49,126 nt of DNA from Spirochaetia bacterium UBA5763 (GCA_002418835.1 DIEX01000005.1:1-49126); one strand, 5' to 3'; shown: positions 16,693 to 25,588, counted from the first letter of the stretch. Notes: generated from the sequence alone by a model not told the origin. Translations and numbers: made by a program.

Positions 16693-17214
16693 ATGAAGTT
16701 TTTTGAACAGATGGGGATTGAGCAGAAGTATGGTGCAGTTTTCGGATTGGCGGCATTTATTTTCTCTTTTCTCACCGGGCTTGTTTCCGGGGTCAGTTTT
16801 TCAGTAACAATAATCCGTTCGTTAATTATGGCTCCTGTTTTTTTTATAGTCGGTTATGGTATTATAACAATTCTTAAAAAATATGTTCCTGAGATTTACG
16901 AAGCCCTTGCAGCAGCGGGGAAGAGCGGCGAATCCGGGCTTGAAGGGCAGGCGGAAATTAATTTATCCGATATTGAACCGGGTGCTGATGAATATGGTGA
17001 GTCAGGAAAGGAGAAGGGCGAAGAGTTTACCGAGTTTACTCAGAAGGACTTTGACAGATATAAAACAACAGAGGATTCCGGGCTTGATGCAGCATTCAAT
17101 ACATCGGGCGGTAAAATGGGTAAGCATATAATCGTGCAGGAGCAGTTCAATAGCTATGAGCCTAAAATTATGGCGCAGGCTATAAGAACAATGATGAGCA
17201 AGGATAAAGATTAA
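16693..17214 (+). CDS. Small two-helix membrane protein of the flagellar operon
   Basis: A 173-residue protein with two hydrophobic helices (about 14-33 and 37-60) followed by an acidic, probably disordered tail of about 110 residues. No domain is recognised. The position between flhG and fliA is shared by an uncharacterised gene in other spirochaete motility operons, so a motility role is likely but unproven. A 65-base gap separates it from flhG and 20 bases from fliA. Confidence 0.75.
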   Translation: MKFFEQMGIEQKYGAVFGLAAFIFSFLTGLVSGVSFSVTIIRSLIMAPVFFIVGYGIITILKKYVPEIYEALAAAGKSGESGLEGQAEINLSDIEPGADEYGESGKEKGEEFTEFTQKDFDRYKTTEDSGLDAAFNTSGGKMGKHIIVQEQFNSYEPKIMAQAIRTMMSKDKD

Positions 17215-17234
17215 ATTTTTCCGGGAATGAGTTT

Positions 17235-18035
17235 ATGAACAGTAAAAAGTTTAAAGAATATGAAGCCATTGATGAAGATAAGCTCTGGGAGAGGTACAAT
17301 AAGGGTGCCGATCAGCAGATAAGAGATTTTTTCGTTCTTAAATATGCACCGCTGGTTAAATATGTTGCCGGAAAAGTTTCAATGGGTATGCCGCAGAATA
17401 TTGAATTTGACGATCTTGTCTCTTATGGAATATTCGGGCTTCTTGATGCGATAAATAAGTATGACCCTGCCAGGGGGATTAAGTTTAAGACCTATGCAAT
17501 GACAAGAATAAGAGGGGCTATTTTTGACGAGCTCCGTTCAATTGACTGGATCCCGCGATCAATCAGACAGAAAGCTAAACAGATCGAGCAGGTTATCTCC
17601 GAACTCGAGAATAAGCTTGGCAGGACAGTTGAAGATGAGGAGATTGCAAAGGAACTTGGAGTGTCGGGCGAGGAGTTCCAGTCTCTCCTGAATAAATTAA
17701 GCGGAACATCCATGCTCTCGCTTAATGATATATGGTATCTCGGCGATGATAATGATGAACTCTCTATACTGGAGACTCTTGAAGCGCCGGAAAACATGAA
17801 TCCCGATGTTCTTGTGGAAAAAGAGGAGATCAAGGATTACATAATTGATGCCATTAAAAAACTTCCGGAAAAAGAGAAGAAGGTCATAGTTCTATATTAC
17901 TATGAAGATCTCACGCTGAAAGAGATTGGAGAAGTCCTTGAGGTTACAGAAAGCAGGGTCTCTCAGCTCCACACAAAGGCAATAATGAGGCTCAGGGGAA
18001 GACTGGGCAGGATTAAATCCAACATAATCGGTTGA
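17235..18035 (+). CDS. fliA: RNA polymerase sigma-28 factor FliA/WhiG
   Basis: Alternative sigma factor for late flagellar and chemotaxis genes. All regions are intact in 266 residues: region 2 (FDDLVSYGIFGLLDAINKYD, then GIKFKTYAMTRIRGAIFDEL), the FliA/WhiG hallmark SIDWIPRSIRQKAK, region 3, and region 4 helix-turn-helix (LKEIGEVLEVTESRVSQLHT). It should recognise TAAAGTTT-N11-GCCGATAA-type promoters, and one such site precedes flgM in this window. One base separates it from the next gene. Confidence 0.96.
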   Translation: MNSKKFKEYEAIDEDKLWERYNKGADQQIRDFFVLKYAPLVKYVAGKVSMGMPQNIEFDDLVSYGIFGLLDAINKYDPARGIKFKTYAMTRIRGAIFDELRSIDWIPRSIRQKAKQIEQVISELENKLGRTVEDEEIAKELGVSGEEFQSLLNKLSGTSMLSLNDIWYLGDDNDELSILETLEAPENMNPDVLVEKEEIKDYIIDAIKKLPEKEKKVIVLYYYEDLTLKEIGEVLEVTESRVSQLHTKAIMRLRGRLGRIKSNIIG

Positions 18036-18036
18036 T

Positions 18037-20028
18037 ATGGCTAATCTTAAAGATCTTTTCATGCAGATAGATGATAATCCCGCCGGGGATTATGATGATT
18101 CATCAATTGAAGTCTATGCTGATTCAGTTAAGCAGGCTTTAGAGCTTGCCGCACGGGAACTTGATGTTGATCTCTCGCAGCTCGATTACGAGGTCGTTGA
18201 GAAAGGGACAAAAGGGTTTCTCGGTTTCGGCAGACTCCCCTACAGGGTAATAATTACACCACTTCGAATGGATACCTCTGAACATCATGATCTGGAAGAG
18301 CTGGACGCAAAATTTTCCGGCGGGCATATCCCCGGTATCAGTGTTGATGAAAGAAAGGATTCTGACGGAACATATAAGGTACGGGTTACTAAAAGCGGAA
18401 TATGGCTCACTGTTAAAGCTCCCAAAGGCAAGGGGGCAAAAGTTGCTGTTGAAAGCGTTGAGAACAAGTGCTATGAAATGCGCATTTCCACATTTGACAG
18501 GGACGCTGTAGGCAAAGCTGTGAAAAAATCTGATGGTGAGAGAGTCAAGATAGGAGAATGGCTCCCGAATCCTAATTATGACGGTTCAATGAGAGTTGAA
18601 GTAACCGAAGACGAAATGAAAGCTTTTATATATTTCAATACTCCGAGATTTAACGGCCGCCACATGGATTATGACGATGTAATTGATGCATTGAGAAATG
18701 CCGGTGTGGTTACCGGAATTAAAGAGGATGATATTAAGGACTACCTTGAGGAGATGGATTACAGGCGTCCCCTTCTTGCATCTGAAGGGCAGTATCCCAG
18801 AAACGGCCGTGATTCCTATGTAGACTATAAGGTAAGAATAGATAAATCAAAAACACAGTTTGAGGAGGATGATTCCGGAAAAGTTGACTTCAGGAATCTG
18901 GAGCTTCTTGAAAACGTTGTAGTTGGACAGCTTCTGGCTGTAAAAGTCCCGGCGGAGGAGGGTATCCCCGGCAGGACAATAACCAACAGAGTGATACCGG
19001 CAAAAACCGGAAAGGATACTGCAATTAAATTCGGCAAGGGTACAATTCTTTCTGAAGACGGGACAGAACTCACTGCCGAGATAAATGGACAGGTTGTGTA
19101 TAAAGTAGGCCGCATTTCAGTTGAACCGGTATTTATTGTTCCTGGTGACGTTTCACTTGAAACAGGTAATATCGTTTTTCTAGGCTCAGTAATTGTTCAG
19201 GGGAGTGTTCAGGATAATTTTGAAGTTAAGGCAGCAGGTAATGTTGAAGTTAAGGGTACTGTCCAGAAAGCATTTATTGAGGCTGAAGGTGATATAGTAG
19301 TTCATCAGGGTATAAGCGGTAAAGATGAAGCAAGAGTTGAGTCAACCGGGGGGTCGATTTTCGCGAAGTTCGTTCAGAACTCAAATCTTGTGGCAGAGAA
19401 AAATGTTGTTGTTCCTGAAGGTATACTCCATTCCAGAATTGATGCGGGTGAAAAGATATATTCAGTCGGAAGAAGGGCCAAAATTGCCGGTGGTATAATA
19501 AGGGCAGGGGACGAAGTCAACGCAAGATTCCTCGGTGCTGAGGGCGCCACAAAGACTGTTATCAGGGTCGGTGTTAATCCTAAAATACTCCAGCAGGTTG
19601 ACGAGTTGTCACGGGCAAAAACTGAACTGGAGACAGAACTTACAACACTCCGTCTTGACCTGAAAACACTGACAACACAGAAAAGGAATGCCGGCGGAAA
19701 GCTTGCTGAAGATAAGGAGAAACTTCTTGCTGACCTGACAGCAAGAGAGGAGAAACAGGGTGCCCGTTTTGAGGAAGTGGCAGGTGAGCTAGAAGAGCTG
19801 ACTTCATATATAGGGATGCTTGAACATAAAGGGAAAGTCTGCGCTGAAAAGGTTGCCTATCCCGGTGTTGAAGTCTATATTAAAGACAAGGATTTCAAGA
19901 TTAAAGACAATTATACTCATGTCAAGTTTTCTCTTGATGGAGAGGATATTCATATATCAGATTATGAACCGCCGGAATTTGTTGAAGGGAGCCAGAGGAT
20001 TTCAACCCTCGTAAGAAGAAGGACGTGA
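18037..20028 (+). CDS. Jag_N-DUF342 (FapA family) polymer-binding protein
   Basis: A 663-residue cytoplasmic protein. An N-terminal Jag_N-like module (about 24-70; ends in GTKGFLGFGRLPYRV) precedes the long DUF342/FapA beta-helical region and a C-terminal coiled coil (about 525-600). FapA proteins have been linked to cell-envelope sensing and, in some bacteria, to flagellar placement; spirochaetes commonly carry this gene straight after fliA. It begins one base after the fliA stop, so co-expression is certain to be close. Specific function is unknown. Confidence 0.85.
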   Translation: MANLKDLFMQIDDNPAGDYDDSSIEVYADSVKQALELAARELDVDLSQLDYEVVEKGTKGFLGFGRLPYRVIITPLRMDTSEHHDLEELDAKFSGGHIPGISVDERKDSDGTYKVRVTKSGIWLTVKAPKGKGAKVAVESVENKCYEMRISTFDRDAVGKAVKKSDGERVKIGEWLPNPNYDGSMRVEVTEDEMKAFIYFNTPRFNGRHMDYDDVIDALRNAGVVTGIKEDDIKDYLEEMDYRRPLLASEGQYPRNGRDSYVDYKVRIDKSKTQFEEDDSGKVDFRNLELLENVVVGQLLAVKVPAEEGIPGRTITNRVIPAKTGKDTAIKFGKGTILSEDGTELTAEINGQVVYKVGRISVEPVFIVPGDVSLETGNIVFLGSVIVQGSVQDNFEVKAAGNVEVKGTVQKAFIEAEGDIVVHQGISGKDEARVESTGGSIFAKFVQNSNLVAEKNVVVPEGILHSRIDAGEKIYSVGRRAKIAGGIIRAGDEVNARFLGAEGATKTVIRVGVNPKILQQVDELSRAKTELETELTTLRLDLKTLTTQKRNAGGKLAEDKEKLLADLTAREEKQGARFEEVAGELEELTSYIGMLEHKGKVCAEKVAYPGVEVYIKDKDFKIKDNYTHVKFSLDGEDIHISDYEPPEFVEGSQRISTLVRRRT

Positions 20029-20040
20029 CGGGATAAGAAA

Positions 20041-20358
20041 ATGCCGATAAAACCGATAGATCTTCAGACTAACATTGGTCAGCTTCCGGAAGTAAGTAAA
20101 GCTGAACAGGCTCGGCAGGGGGTTATCGCGGAACAGCAGCATCTTCTTGATAAACAGGCGGCGGAAAAATCGAACCTTGTTAATACCAGACTGGAACAGG
20201 CTGAAAAAGGTGAAAAAACCTCAATAATGGATGAGGAGAAAAAACGTTCCGGTGCCGGAGCAGAACAGCACGGGAAAGGTAAAGATGAGAAGGAACCTTC
20301 TCCTAAAGAGAGGATGAAGGATGACAAGATCGGTAAAATTATAGATATTCTCAAATAA
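20041..20358 (+). CDS. Conserved small hydrophilic protein downstream of DUF342
   Basis: A 105-residue, highly charged protein rich in E, K and Q, predicted helical in the first half and disordered in the second. The opening MPIKPIDLQTNIGQL resembles short conserved starts of uncharacterised spirochaete proteins in the same operon position. No domain is recognised. GATAAGAAA is the only purine-rich stretch before the ATG. Located 12 bases after the DUF342 gene. Confidence 0.7.
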   Translation: MPIKPIDLQTNIGQLPEVSKAEQARQGVIAEQQHLLDKQAAEKSNLVNTRLEQAEKGEKTSIMDEEKKRSGAGAEQHGKGKDEKEPSPKERMKDDKIGKIIDILK

Positions 20359-20398
20359 CATATTTTTTTTAACATTTATGTGACATAATGAGGTTCAG

Positions 20399-21166
20399 AT
20401 GGAATTTTTTCTTCTTTTTATATTTAACATATTTACAGGCGCAGTTATATATCTTGTTCTAAGTCTTAAGATTGAAAGGACATCGGCAACATTTCAGGAA
20501 CAGAAACTGAAAAAAGAGATGGGTGAGATTATCACAGAGTTTAATTCCACAGCGGAAAGAAATATTACTCTTCTTGAAAACAGAATCAATATGATGAAGC
20601 GGCTATTAAACGAGAAGGGTGATTTGCGCGGTATAGATCTTGTTGTTGACGATGGGGAGATAAAACCGGGTAAATCTGTTGAGATGAAAATAGAACAACC
20701 TGATGCTAAACAGAAACCCGTATCGTCAGAAAAAGCAGCTTCAAAAAAAACCGAAACACGCAAAATTGCATCAAAAAATGACGGCAGTATCCTTGTGGGA
20801 ATTATTGATAAGATATCGAACATAACACGTGATATTGCAGCTCCATCTGAAATTGATAAAAAGAATCCGTCAGTCAGGGAACCTGAGAAAAGAGCAGCAA
20901 AAGATAGAACTCCTTCATTTGAGTTTATTGAAGATTCCGATATCGATTTATCTGCTTCAGCTATTGAGGAAGATGCAGATTCTCCGGAGATAGAGATCAT
21001 TCCGTATGAAAAAGAGGAGGATCTCGTCATGCTTTTCAGTAATACGCCTGACAAATATACACTTATAACTGATCTTCACGGCAGAGGATATTCAATTGAA
21101 GATCTATCACGATATTCCGGTCTCCCGTCAGGGGAAGTAAGGCTCGTAATAAGCCTTAACAGATAA
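20399..21166 (+). CDS. Membrane-anchored DUF2802/SwrB-like protein
   Basis: A 255-residue protein with an N-terminal membrane helix (1-22), a coiled coil (about 25-75), a long charged linker and a C-terminal helix-turn-helix-like segment (LHGRGYSIEDLSRYSGLPSGEVRLVISL). That layout matches SwrB/YlxL of Bacillus and DUF2802 proteins of proteobacteria, which also lie at the end of flagellar-chemotaxis operons near fliA. SwrB promotes export-gate activation; an equivalent role here is an inference. It is the last gene of the flagellar block before a 116-base gap. Confidence 0.65.
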   Translation: MEFFLLFIFNIFTGAVIYLVLSLKIERTSATFQEQKLKKEMGEIITEFNSTAERNITLLENRINMMKRLLNEKGDLRGIDLVVDDGEIKPGKSVEMKIEQPDAKQKPVSSEKAASKKTETRKIASKNDGSILVGIIDKISNITRDIAAPSEIDKKNPSVREPEKRAAKDRTPSFEFIEDSDIDLSASAIEEDADSPEIEIIPYEKEEDLVMLFSNTPDKYTLITDLHGRGYSIEDLSRYSGLPSGEVRLVISLNR

Positions 21167-21203
21167 TTCTGCTTTTTATTAATTTTTAGGGTAGATAAAT
21201 TAA

Positions 21204-21237
21204 GATGTATGTGTTAAATTAAAAGATATATGTGTTA
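21204..21237 (+). repeat. Direct repeat upstream of cheR
   Basis: GATGTATGTGTTA (21204-21216) and GATATATGTGTTA (21225-21237) differ at one base and start 21 bases apart, two helical turns. A TATAAT (21239-21244) follows at once. This looks like a tandem activator site at a promoter for cheR, though no good -35 box is present. Confidence 0.4.
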
Positions 21238-21282
21238 CTATAATAAAATTCTATAATCATAATTCAGGATCAGGTATAAAGC

Positions 21283-22134
21283 ATGGAGCTTAACATAAAA
21301 AGATTAACTGAAGAGGAGTTCAGTAAATTTGCGAAGCTTATTTATGATGAAAGCGGAATTTACATGAAGGATTCAAAAATTACACTCCTTTCCAACAGAC
21401 TCAGGAAGAGGCTCTCTGCTTTATCCTTAAGTGAATTCAGTGATTATTATAGTTATCTTGAAAAACTTACAGGTGATGCAAAAAAAAAGGAGTATGAGGA
21501 ACTCCTTGATGTTGTCTCAACCAATGAAACCTATTTTTTCAGAAATGAAAGGCATTTTGAAGCTTTAACTGATTACTGCCTGCCGGAGCTTGCAAAGATA
21601 AAGAAAGACCGGAAGCTGAAAATCTGGAGTGCCGCATGCTCAACAGGAGAGGAGCCTTATACTATAGCAATATGCGTCATGGAGCAGATGAAGCTTTTTC
21701 ACGGGTGGGATATCGAGATTATTGCAACTGACATAGCACCTTCTGTTCTTGAATTCGCAAGAGAGGGGTATTACTCCGGCCGGAGAATTGAAAAAGTTCC
21801 CCCGGAACTTTTAAAGAAACACTTTACTATAGAAGACAAAGAGAAAGGGGTTTATAAAATAAATGATGATCTTAAGAAGATGGTGAATTTTTACTATCTC
21901 AATTTTTTTAAAAATCCGTTTCCAAAAAATATTGATATTATATTCTGCCGGAATGTAATGATTTATTTTGATAAAGTTCATCAGAAGGAACTTGTGGCAA
22001 ATTTCTATCAGTCAATTTATGATCTTGGATATCTTTTTATCGGGCATTCAGAAACTCTCCATTCTATCTCAGAGGATTTTGTGTATAAAAAGATTCTTGA
22101 AGCACCTATATATGTTCCAAGGCCCAGGAGTTAA
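21283..22134 (+). CDS. cheR: Chemotaxis protein methyltransferase CheR
   Basis: Methylates glutamates of chemoreceptors using S-adenosylmethionine. The 283-residue protein has the N-terminal helical CheR domain and the Rossmann methyltransferase with ETYFFRNERHF, WSAACSTGEEPYTIAI and FCRNVMIYF. No C-terminal receptor-tethering extension is seen. It is three bases ahead of cheD; a direct repeat and a possible -10 lie upstream. Confidence 0.96.
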   Translation: MELNIKRLTEEEFSKFAKLIYDESGIYMKDSKITLLSNRLRKRLSALSLSEFSDYYSYLEKLTGDAKKKEYEELLDVVSTNETYFFRNERHFEALTDYCLPELAKIKKDRKLKIWSAACSTGEEPYTIAICVMEQMKLFHGWDIEIIATDIAPSVLEFAREGYYSGRRIEKVPPELLKKHFTIEDKEKGVYKINDDLKKMVNFYYLNFFKNPFPKNIDIIFCRNVMIYFDKVHQKELVANFYQSIYDLGYLFIGHSETLHSISEDFVYKKILEAPIYVPRPRS

Positions 22135-22137
22135 CGG

Positions 22138-22617
22138 ATGGCGTTTGAACTGATCAATGTCGGTATCGCTGATTATGGTGTATCCGGAGCTCCGAATATT
22201 CTAAGAACAATACTCGGGTCATGTGTGGGGATATGCATTTATGATCCTGAAAAAACAGTCGGGGGATTGTCGCACATCATGCTCCCCACAAGCAAAAAAG
22301 AGGCCTCTAATATAAAAAAGTATGCTGATACAGCTATACCTGCAATGATCAGCGATATGATAAAAGCCGGTGCTGATAAAAAACGGCTCATTGCCAAAAT
22401 CGCGGGGGGCGCCACGATGTTTAAACATGCTGAAAACTCTCTCATGGGGGATATAGGGCGCAATAATATCAGCAGTGTAAAGGCTATTCTTTCAAATCTT
22501 GATATCCGGATTGTCTCTGAGGATGTGGGCGGTGATTACGGGCGAACAATAGATTTTTATCTTGAGACTGGAGAGATAAAAATAAAAACAATAGGGAAAG
22601 ATACAAAGGTTATTTAG
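22138..22617 (+). CDS. cheD: Chemoreceptor deamidase CheD
   Basis: Converts specific receptor glutamines to glutamates and, in some bacteria, works with CheC. The 159 residues hold the catalytic cysteine in LGSCVGICIYD and the histidine in GLSHIMLP, the standard papain-like set. Linked closely to cheR. CheA, CheB, CheY and receptors are outside the window. Confidence 0.95.
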   Translation: MAFELINVGIADYGVSGAPNILRTILGSCVGICIYDPEKTVGGLSHIMLPTSKKEASNIKKYADTAIPAMISDMIKAGADKKRLIAKIAGGATMFKHAENSLMGDIGRNNISSVKAILSNLDIRIVSEDVGGDYGRTIDFYLETGEIKIKTIGKDTKVI

Positions 22618-22626
22618 GAAAAAGAC

Positions 22627-23493
22627 ATGGAAAGTATGACTGGTTATGCGTTTGTAGAGAAGAGTTCAGATCAATTTTCGTACTCGGTTGAAATTAAATC
22701 ACTGAATTCAAAATATCTCGAAGTGTTTGTGAATCTGCCGAAAATTATGCGTAATGATGAAAATGAACTGATACAGATTATCAAAAAAAATTTCACAAGG
22801 GGAAAAATCGAGCTTAATATTGATATATTCGACTGGAATAATATTAAACCTGTATCGCTGAATACCGATCTGATGAAGAAGTATTATTCTGAGCTTGAGA
22901 CACTTCAGAAGGATCTCAAGATTAAAGAACCGCTGAAGTTTGATTCGCTCCTCCTCCTTGAAGGTATAACACAGAAGGAGAGATCTGTTTTAACAGAGAG
23001 ATCCAGGAAGGATATATACAGCACTCTTGATTCGGTCATAAGCAAGACAATAGATATGCGTAAAAAAGAGGGTATATCTATACGTAAAGATATAACGACA
23101 TCTCTTTCTCTGATTGCAAAGGATGTAGTCCGGATTAAAGCAATATCAAAAAAGGTAATTGATGAAAAAAAGGAGACCCTGAAAAGCAGGCTTAAAACTC
23201 TGACAGAGGGGAACCTGGATAATACCCGGCTATATACCGAGATTGCCATAATGGCTGATAAGCTTGATATCAACGAAGAACTTGTGAGGATGAATGATCA
23301 TCTCGAAAAGCTGAAAATTCTTATGAAAGAGAAGGAGCAGATGGGGCGTAAACTCGATTTTCTTTCCCAGGAGCTTTTCCGGGAGATTAATACTATCGCG
23401 TCAAAATCTAACAATTCCGAGATTTCACACATGGTGGTTGATATTAAAAACCATATTGATAAGGTAAGGGAACACTGTAGAAATATTGTATAA
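22627..23493 (+). CDS. YicC-family endoribonuclease
   Basis: A 288-residue YicC/YloC protein. The typical opening MESMTGYAF, the segment SLNSKYLEV and the C-terminal block LDFLSQELFREINTIASKSN with SHMVVDIK are present. Members of the family are endoribonucleases that affect RNA decay. It starts 9 bases after cheD and is followed by remA, an order (yicC-remA-gmk-rpoZ) widely conserved in Gram-positives and others. Confidence 0.93.
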   Translation: MESMTGYAFVEKSSDQFSYSVEIKSLNSKYLEVFVNLPKIMRNDENELIQIIKKNFTRGKIELNIDIFDWNNIKPVSLNTDLMKKYYSELETLQKDLKIKEPLKFDSLLLLEGITQKERSVLTERSRKDIYSTLDSVISKTIDMRKKEGISIRKDITTSLSLIAKDVVRIKAISKKVIDEKKETLKSRLKTLTEGNLDNTRLYTEIAIMADKLDINEELVRMNDHLEKLKILMKEKEQMGRKLDFLSQELFREINTIASKSNNSEISHMVVDIKNHIDKVREHCRNIV

Positions 23494-23559
23494 GCCGGTA
23501 TAAGAAATGGTTTTTCGTTTTTCTTTTCAGGTATAAATGGCAGTTTGAGTAAAATCGCC

Positions 23560-23589
23560 TTGACAGATTTTTATATTAAAAAGTTATAA
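23560..23589 (+). promoter_or_regulatory. Possible promoter of the remA-gmk-rpoZ unit
   Basis: TTGACA (23560-23565) and TTATAA (23584-23589) are separated by 18 bases. The remA ATG is at 23600, so a transcript from here would have almost no leader. Confidence 0.45.
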
Positions 23590-23599
23590 GTTTAATCAT

Positions 23600-23851
23600 A
23601 TGAAAACATCACTATTAAATATCGGTTTTGGTAATGCCGTTGTGGCTGAAAGAATTATAGCTGTGATCACCCCTTCGTCTGCTTCAGGAAAGAGGCTTAA
23701 GGATGAAGCAAGGGAGAATAATCTCCTTATCGATGCTACGCATGGACGCAAGACCAGATCGATAATTATTATGGACAGCAACCATATTGTACTGTCAGCT
23801 ATGCAGCCCGAAACGCTTTCTAACAGGCTTATTAATAATACGGAAAACTGA
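23600..23851 (+). CDS. remA: RemA-like DUF370 regulator
   Basis: An 83-residue DUF370/RemA protein, a small DNA-binding activator of matrix genes in Bacillus and widespread with unknown targets elsewhere. The family start (LLNIGFGNAVVAERIIAVI) and the DATHGRKTRSIIIMDSNHIVLSA region are intact. No good ribosome-binding site is seen before the ATG, fitting the very short leader. It ends one base before gmk. Confidence 0.92.
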   Translation: MKTSLLNIGFGNAVVAERIIAVITPSSASGKRLKDEARENNLLIDATHGRKTRSIIIMDSNHIVLSAMQPETLSNRLINNTEN

Positions 23852-23852
23852 A

Positions 23853-24464
23853 ATGATTTTCGTAATATCCGCTCCATCCGGCGCCGGTAAAACTACGCTG
23901 ATAACCAGATTACTGAGGTCTGACGACAGATTCATGTTCAGTATCTCGACTACAACAAGGCAGATGAGGCATGGAGAGATAAACGGTGTAAATTATTATT
24001 TTGTAAGCGAAGAAGAATTCAGGAGGATGATTGATAATGATGAATTCTTCGAGTGGGCTGAAGTCTACGGTAACTACTACGGGACATCAAAAAAAGAGAT
24101 TGACAGGATTGTTAATGGCGGTAAGTTTCCTCTTTTCGATGTGGATATTCAGGGGAGCAAAAATTTAAGAGCAAAACTCAAAGACGCTGTTTATATTTTT
24201 ATTATACCGCCGTCCAAAGCTATTCTTAAAGCCCGTTTAATAGGACGTCAGACCGAAAGTGAAGAGCAGCTTAACGTAAGGCTTAAACATGCTGCTGATG
24301 AGATTTCTGAATATAAAAATTTTGATTATGTAATCGTAAATAATGTTCTTGAATCATCCATGGTAAAACTAAGATCAATAATAGAAGCTGAAAGCAGTAA
24401 AATAAACAACATGCAGACTGAAGTTAATTTAATTCTGGAGGAATTTGATGATTATACCACTTGA
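23853..24464 (+). CDS. gmk: Guanylate kinase
   Basis: Phosphorylates GMP to GDP. I place the start at ATG 23853, giving 203 residues beginning MIFVISAPSGAGKTTL with the P-loop at once, as in the family; an upstream frame from 23787 adds non-homologous residues from the remA region. STTTRQMRHGEINGVNYYF and the lid are present. It overlaps rpoZ by 17 bases. Confidence 0.97.
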   Translation: MIFVISAPSGAGKTTLITRLLRSDDRFMFSISTTTRQMRHGEINGVNYYFVSEEEFRRMIDNDEFFEWAEVYGNYYGTSKKEIDRIVNGGKFPLFDVDIQGSKNLRAKLKDAVYIFIIPPSKAILKARLIGRQTESEEQLNVRLKHAADEISEYKNFDYVIVNNVLESSMVKLRSIIEAESSKINNMQTEVNLILEEFDDYTT

Positions 24465-24651
24465 TAGACTTCTGGTATATAATAAAAATAAATATGTCTT
24501 TACCAAGGCTGTAATGAAAGCAGTGGATAAAGTCGGTAATATTGATAATTACCCTGAGACAGACCTTAACTGGAAGGTCGTACCAAATGTCCTGAAATTG
24601 GCTCTTACTGAAGAAATAAAATTTGATTATGTCGAAAAAGATATTGAATAA
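24448..24651 (+). CDS. rpoZ: RNA polymerase omega subunit
   Basis: A 67-residue omega-type protein (MIIPLDRLLVYNKNKYVFT...AVDKV), in the standard gmk-rpoZ order. GGAGG at 24437-24441 sets the start at ATG 24448 rather than the TTG one codon upstream. The sequence is divergent from well-known omegas, so the assignment leans on position and the N-terminal pattern. Confidence 0.8.
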   Translation: MIIPLDRLLVYNKNKYVFTKAVMKAVDKVGNIDNYPETDLNWKVVPNVLKLALTEEIKFDYVEKDIE

Positions 24652-24667
24652 TTAATAGGACTGATTT

Positions 24668-25573
24668 ATAAAAACCGTAGTAATTGTCGGACCAACTGCA
24701 TCAGGGAAAAGTGAACTGGCGCTGGATATTGCCGGTGATTCCTTTGAAATTATTTCAGCAGATTCGGTACAGGTTTACAGGTATATGGATATCGGAAGCT
24801 GTAAACCGGATAAAAAAGACCTTGAAAGGATCACTCATTATTTAATTGACATTGTTGATCCCGATTATCAGTTTACAGCCGGAGAATTTTGCAGCAGAGT
24901 TGCATCAGCATGTGAAGAGATTTACAGGAAACAGAAAACTCCGCTTTTTGCCGGGGGTACAGGTTTATATGTAAGTTCATTCTTCAGCGGTATTTCTGTA
25001 ATACCTGATATTGACAGGAGTATAAAAAAAATCCTTTCCGAAGAGGCTGAATCAATGGGGCTCGATGTTCTTTTTGCGGAGCTTCAGAGAGCTGATCCGG
25101 ATTTTGCGTGTAAAATTCACCCCAATGACAGGCAGCGGATAATCAGAGGGCTGGAAGTATACAGAGGAACAGGAAAACCGCTTTCGGCTTACCATCAGGA
25201 GGAGAAACAGCGAAGCAGTTCTGATCTGCTAATTGCAGGGCTTTATCTGGAAAAAGATATTCTCAATAAAAGAATCGAAGCCAGAGTTGATGAAATGATA
25301 AGAAAAGGCCTGGTGGAAGAAGTTGAAAGAATTAGGGGTATGGGATATTCTCCGGAAATAAATTCCATGAAAACTATTGGATATTCTGAAATAAATGAAT
25401 ATATTGATAATAAAATAAGTCTTGAAGAAGCAGTTCAAAAGATAAAGACAAATACAAAAAAATACGCCAAGAAGCAGATGACATGGTTTAAAAGAATGAA
25501 AGATGTTATCTGGTTTGAATCTATTGAAAAACAAAAAATAAAAGAAAAAATAAAAAATTGGCTAAAACAATAA
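24668..25573 (+). CDS. miaA: tRNA dimethylallyltransferase MiaA, AUA start
   Basis: Adds dimethylallyl to A37 of tRNAs reading UNN codons. The P-loop VIVGPTASGKSELA and ISADSVQVY lie upstream of the first ATG (24785), so the usual start callers would remove them. The frame is closed by TGA at 24662-24664. The only codon at correct distance from AGGA (24657-24660, 7-base spacing) is ATA 24668, which would give 301 residues beginning (M)KTVVIVGP. No ATG, GTG, TTG or CTG lies between the stop and the P-loop. The alternative is a sequence error. The rest is normal: the RTIIRGLEVY-like segment and the C-terminal TNTKKYAKKQMTWF. It abuts hfq. Confidence 0.93.
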   Translation: MKTVVIVGPTASGKSELALDIAGDSFEIISADSVQVYRYMDIGSCKPDKKDLERITHYLIDIVDPDYQFTAGEFCSRVASACEEIYRKQKTPLFAGGTGLYVSSFFSGISVIPDIDRSIKKILSEEAESMGLDVLFAELQRADPDFACKIHPNDRQRIIRGLEVYRGTGKPLSAYHQEEKQRSSSDLLIAGLYLEKDILNKRIEARVDEMIRKGLVEEVERIRGMGYSPEINSMKTIGYSEINEYIDNKISLEEAVQKIKTNTKKYAKKQMTWFKRMKDVIWFESIEKQKIKEKIKNWLKQ

Positions 25574-25588
25574 GTGAGGGTTATTACA

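Noticed and set aside
20043..20050. Exact GCCGATAA, the sigma-28 -10 consensus
   Set aside because: It is the start of the coding sequence of the 105-residue gene and no TAAA-type -35 lies at 11 bases.
20494..21054. 186-codon frame antisense to the SwrB-like gene
   Set aside because: Serine-rich reading caused by the charged, low-complexity linker on the other strand.
24785..25573. miaA starting at the first ATG
   Set aside because: This would delete the P-loop that every MiaA needs; the sequence upstream encodes it in frame.
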